6,235 nt of DNA from Bacteroidales bacterium (GTDB taxonomy: Bacteria > Bacteroidota > Bacteroidia > Bacteroidales > UBA4417), in assembly GCA_025350385.1 (NCBI GenBank), contig JANXXZ010000264.1, positions 1 through 6,235 on the forward strand, given 5' to 3'. The notes under the pieces are model-generated. The model worked only from the letters and a program-made list of their open reading frames with translations, was not told where the DNA came from and searched no databases. A program made the position numbers and the translations under genes. Numbering within the stretch: position 1 is the stretch's first letter; every line of letters starts with the position of its first letter. Below, in pieces: positions 6,083-6,235 of this stretch.

Positions 6083-6110
6083 CCAATACCAATAACCAAT
6101 AACCAATACC
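6083..6110 (+). repeat. CCAATA(A) short tandem array
   Basis: CCAATA starts at 6083, 6089, 6096 and 6103, alternating 6-base CCAATA and 7-base CCAATAA units, and a CC at 6109 begins a further, degenerate unit. A single outlying CCAATAA lies at 6029-6035 among the TTTCGGA copies, so the two words are interleaved. The array stops about 6 bases short of the TAA of the partial gene on the minus strand. Confidence 0.75.
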
Positions 6111-6115
6111 AGATA

Positions 6116-6235
6116 TTACCTCCATTCCAATCCGGTATTTTCCAACGGATTGATTTTGCAGCCTTCAACCTTATCCCTGTTTTTCACCTGGTTCCACCAT
6201 GCCATGTATGCCGTAAAAGCCTGGTTCATAATAGC
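6116..6235 (-). CDS. C-terminal end of an unidentified protein (5' end outside window)
   Basis: The minus strand is open from the window edge to a TAA at 6116-6118, giving 39 residues. They include AYMAWWNQVKNRD and end in CKINPLENTGLEWR. The composition is balanced and protein-like (three tryptophans, mixed charge), unlike the repetitive translations of the flanking array. The stop falls just where the CCAATAA array ends, as expected of a gene boundary. I do not recognise the family. It would converge on the receptor gene. A plus-strand frame is also open across the same bases without a start codon, but it reads less like protein. Confidence 0.5.
   Translation of the reverse strand, partial: AIMNQAFTAYMAWWNQVKNRDKVEGCKINPLENTGLEWR

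Noticed and set aside
5974..6168. Minus-strand open frame of 64 codons across the TTTCGGA/CCAATAA block
   Set aside because: It overlaps the receptor's 3' end, is composed largely of repeat words, and competes with the more protein-like frame ending at 6116.

Overview
The window looks like chromosomal DNA from a member of the Bacteroidota, probably an environmental Bacteroidales-like lineage. This rests on three things: a TonB-dependent receptor with the N-terminal carboxypeptidase-regulatory-like domain typical of that phylum, TAnnTTTG-type -7 promoter elements in front of several genes with no strong Shine-Dalgarno sequences, and spacers filled with short 'word' repeats. The phylum call is fairly secure; anything finer is inference.

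Layout. Positions 1-285 hold the 3' end of pyrH (UMP kinase), followed after a 109-bp spacer with a good promoter candidate by frr (ribosome recycling factor, 395-958). Converging on frr is a minus-strand radical SAM/SPASM protein (996-1886). Its coding signal continues upstream of the only available ATG and runs into a repeat array (1995-2080). A second, ACGTT-rich repeat patch (2083-2136) separates it from a minus-strand AI-2E/PerM-family membrane protein (2181-3275). A divergent 327-bp spacer (3276-3602) carries promoter candidates for both neighbours and an imperfect inverted repeat. A full-length TonB-dependent outer-membrane receptor occupies 3603-5993. The last spacer (5994-6115) is built from two more repeat words, TTTCGGA and CCAATAA. 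The window ends with what appears to be the last 39 codons of another minus-strand gene.

How the genes relate. pyrH and frr are housekeeping genes that are often neighbours. The radical SAM protein, the permease and the receptor show no sign of forming one pathway: they are separated by long spacers and two of the junctions change strand. I see no CRISPR array, RNA gene, transposase or phage gene, and no convincing new multi-gene system. The most interesting material is the set of repeat words confined to the spacers, and the collision of one array with the 5' end of the radical SAM gene.
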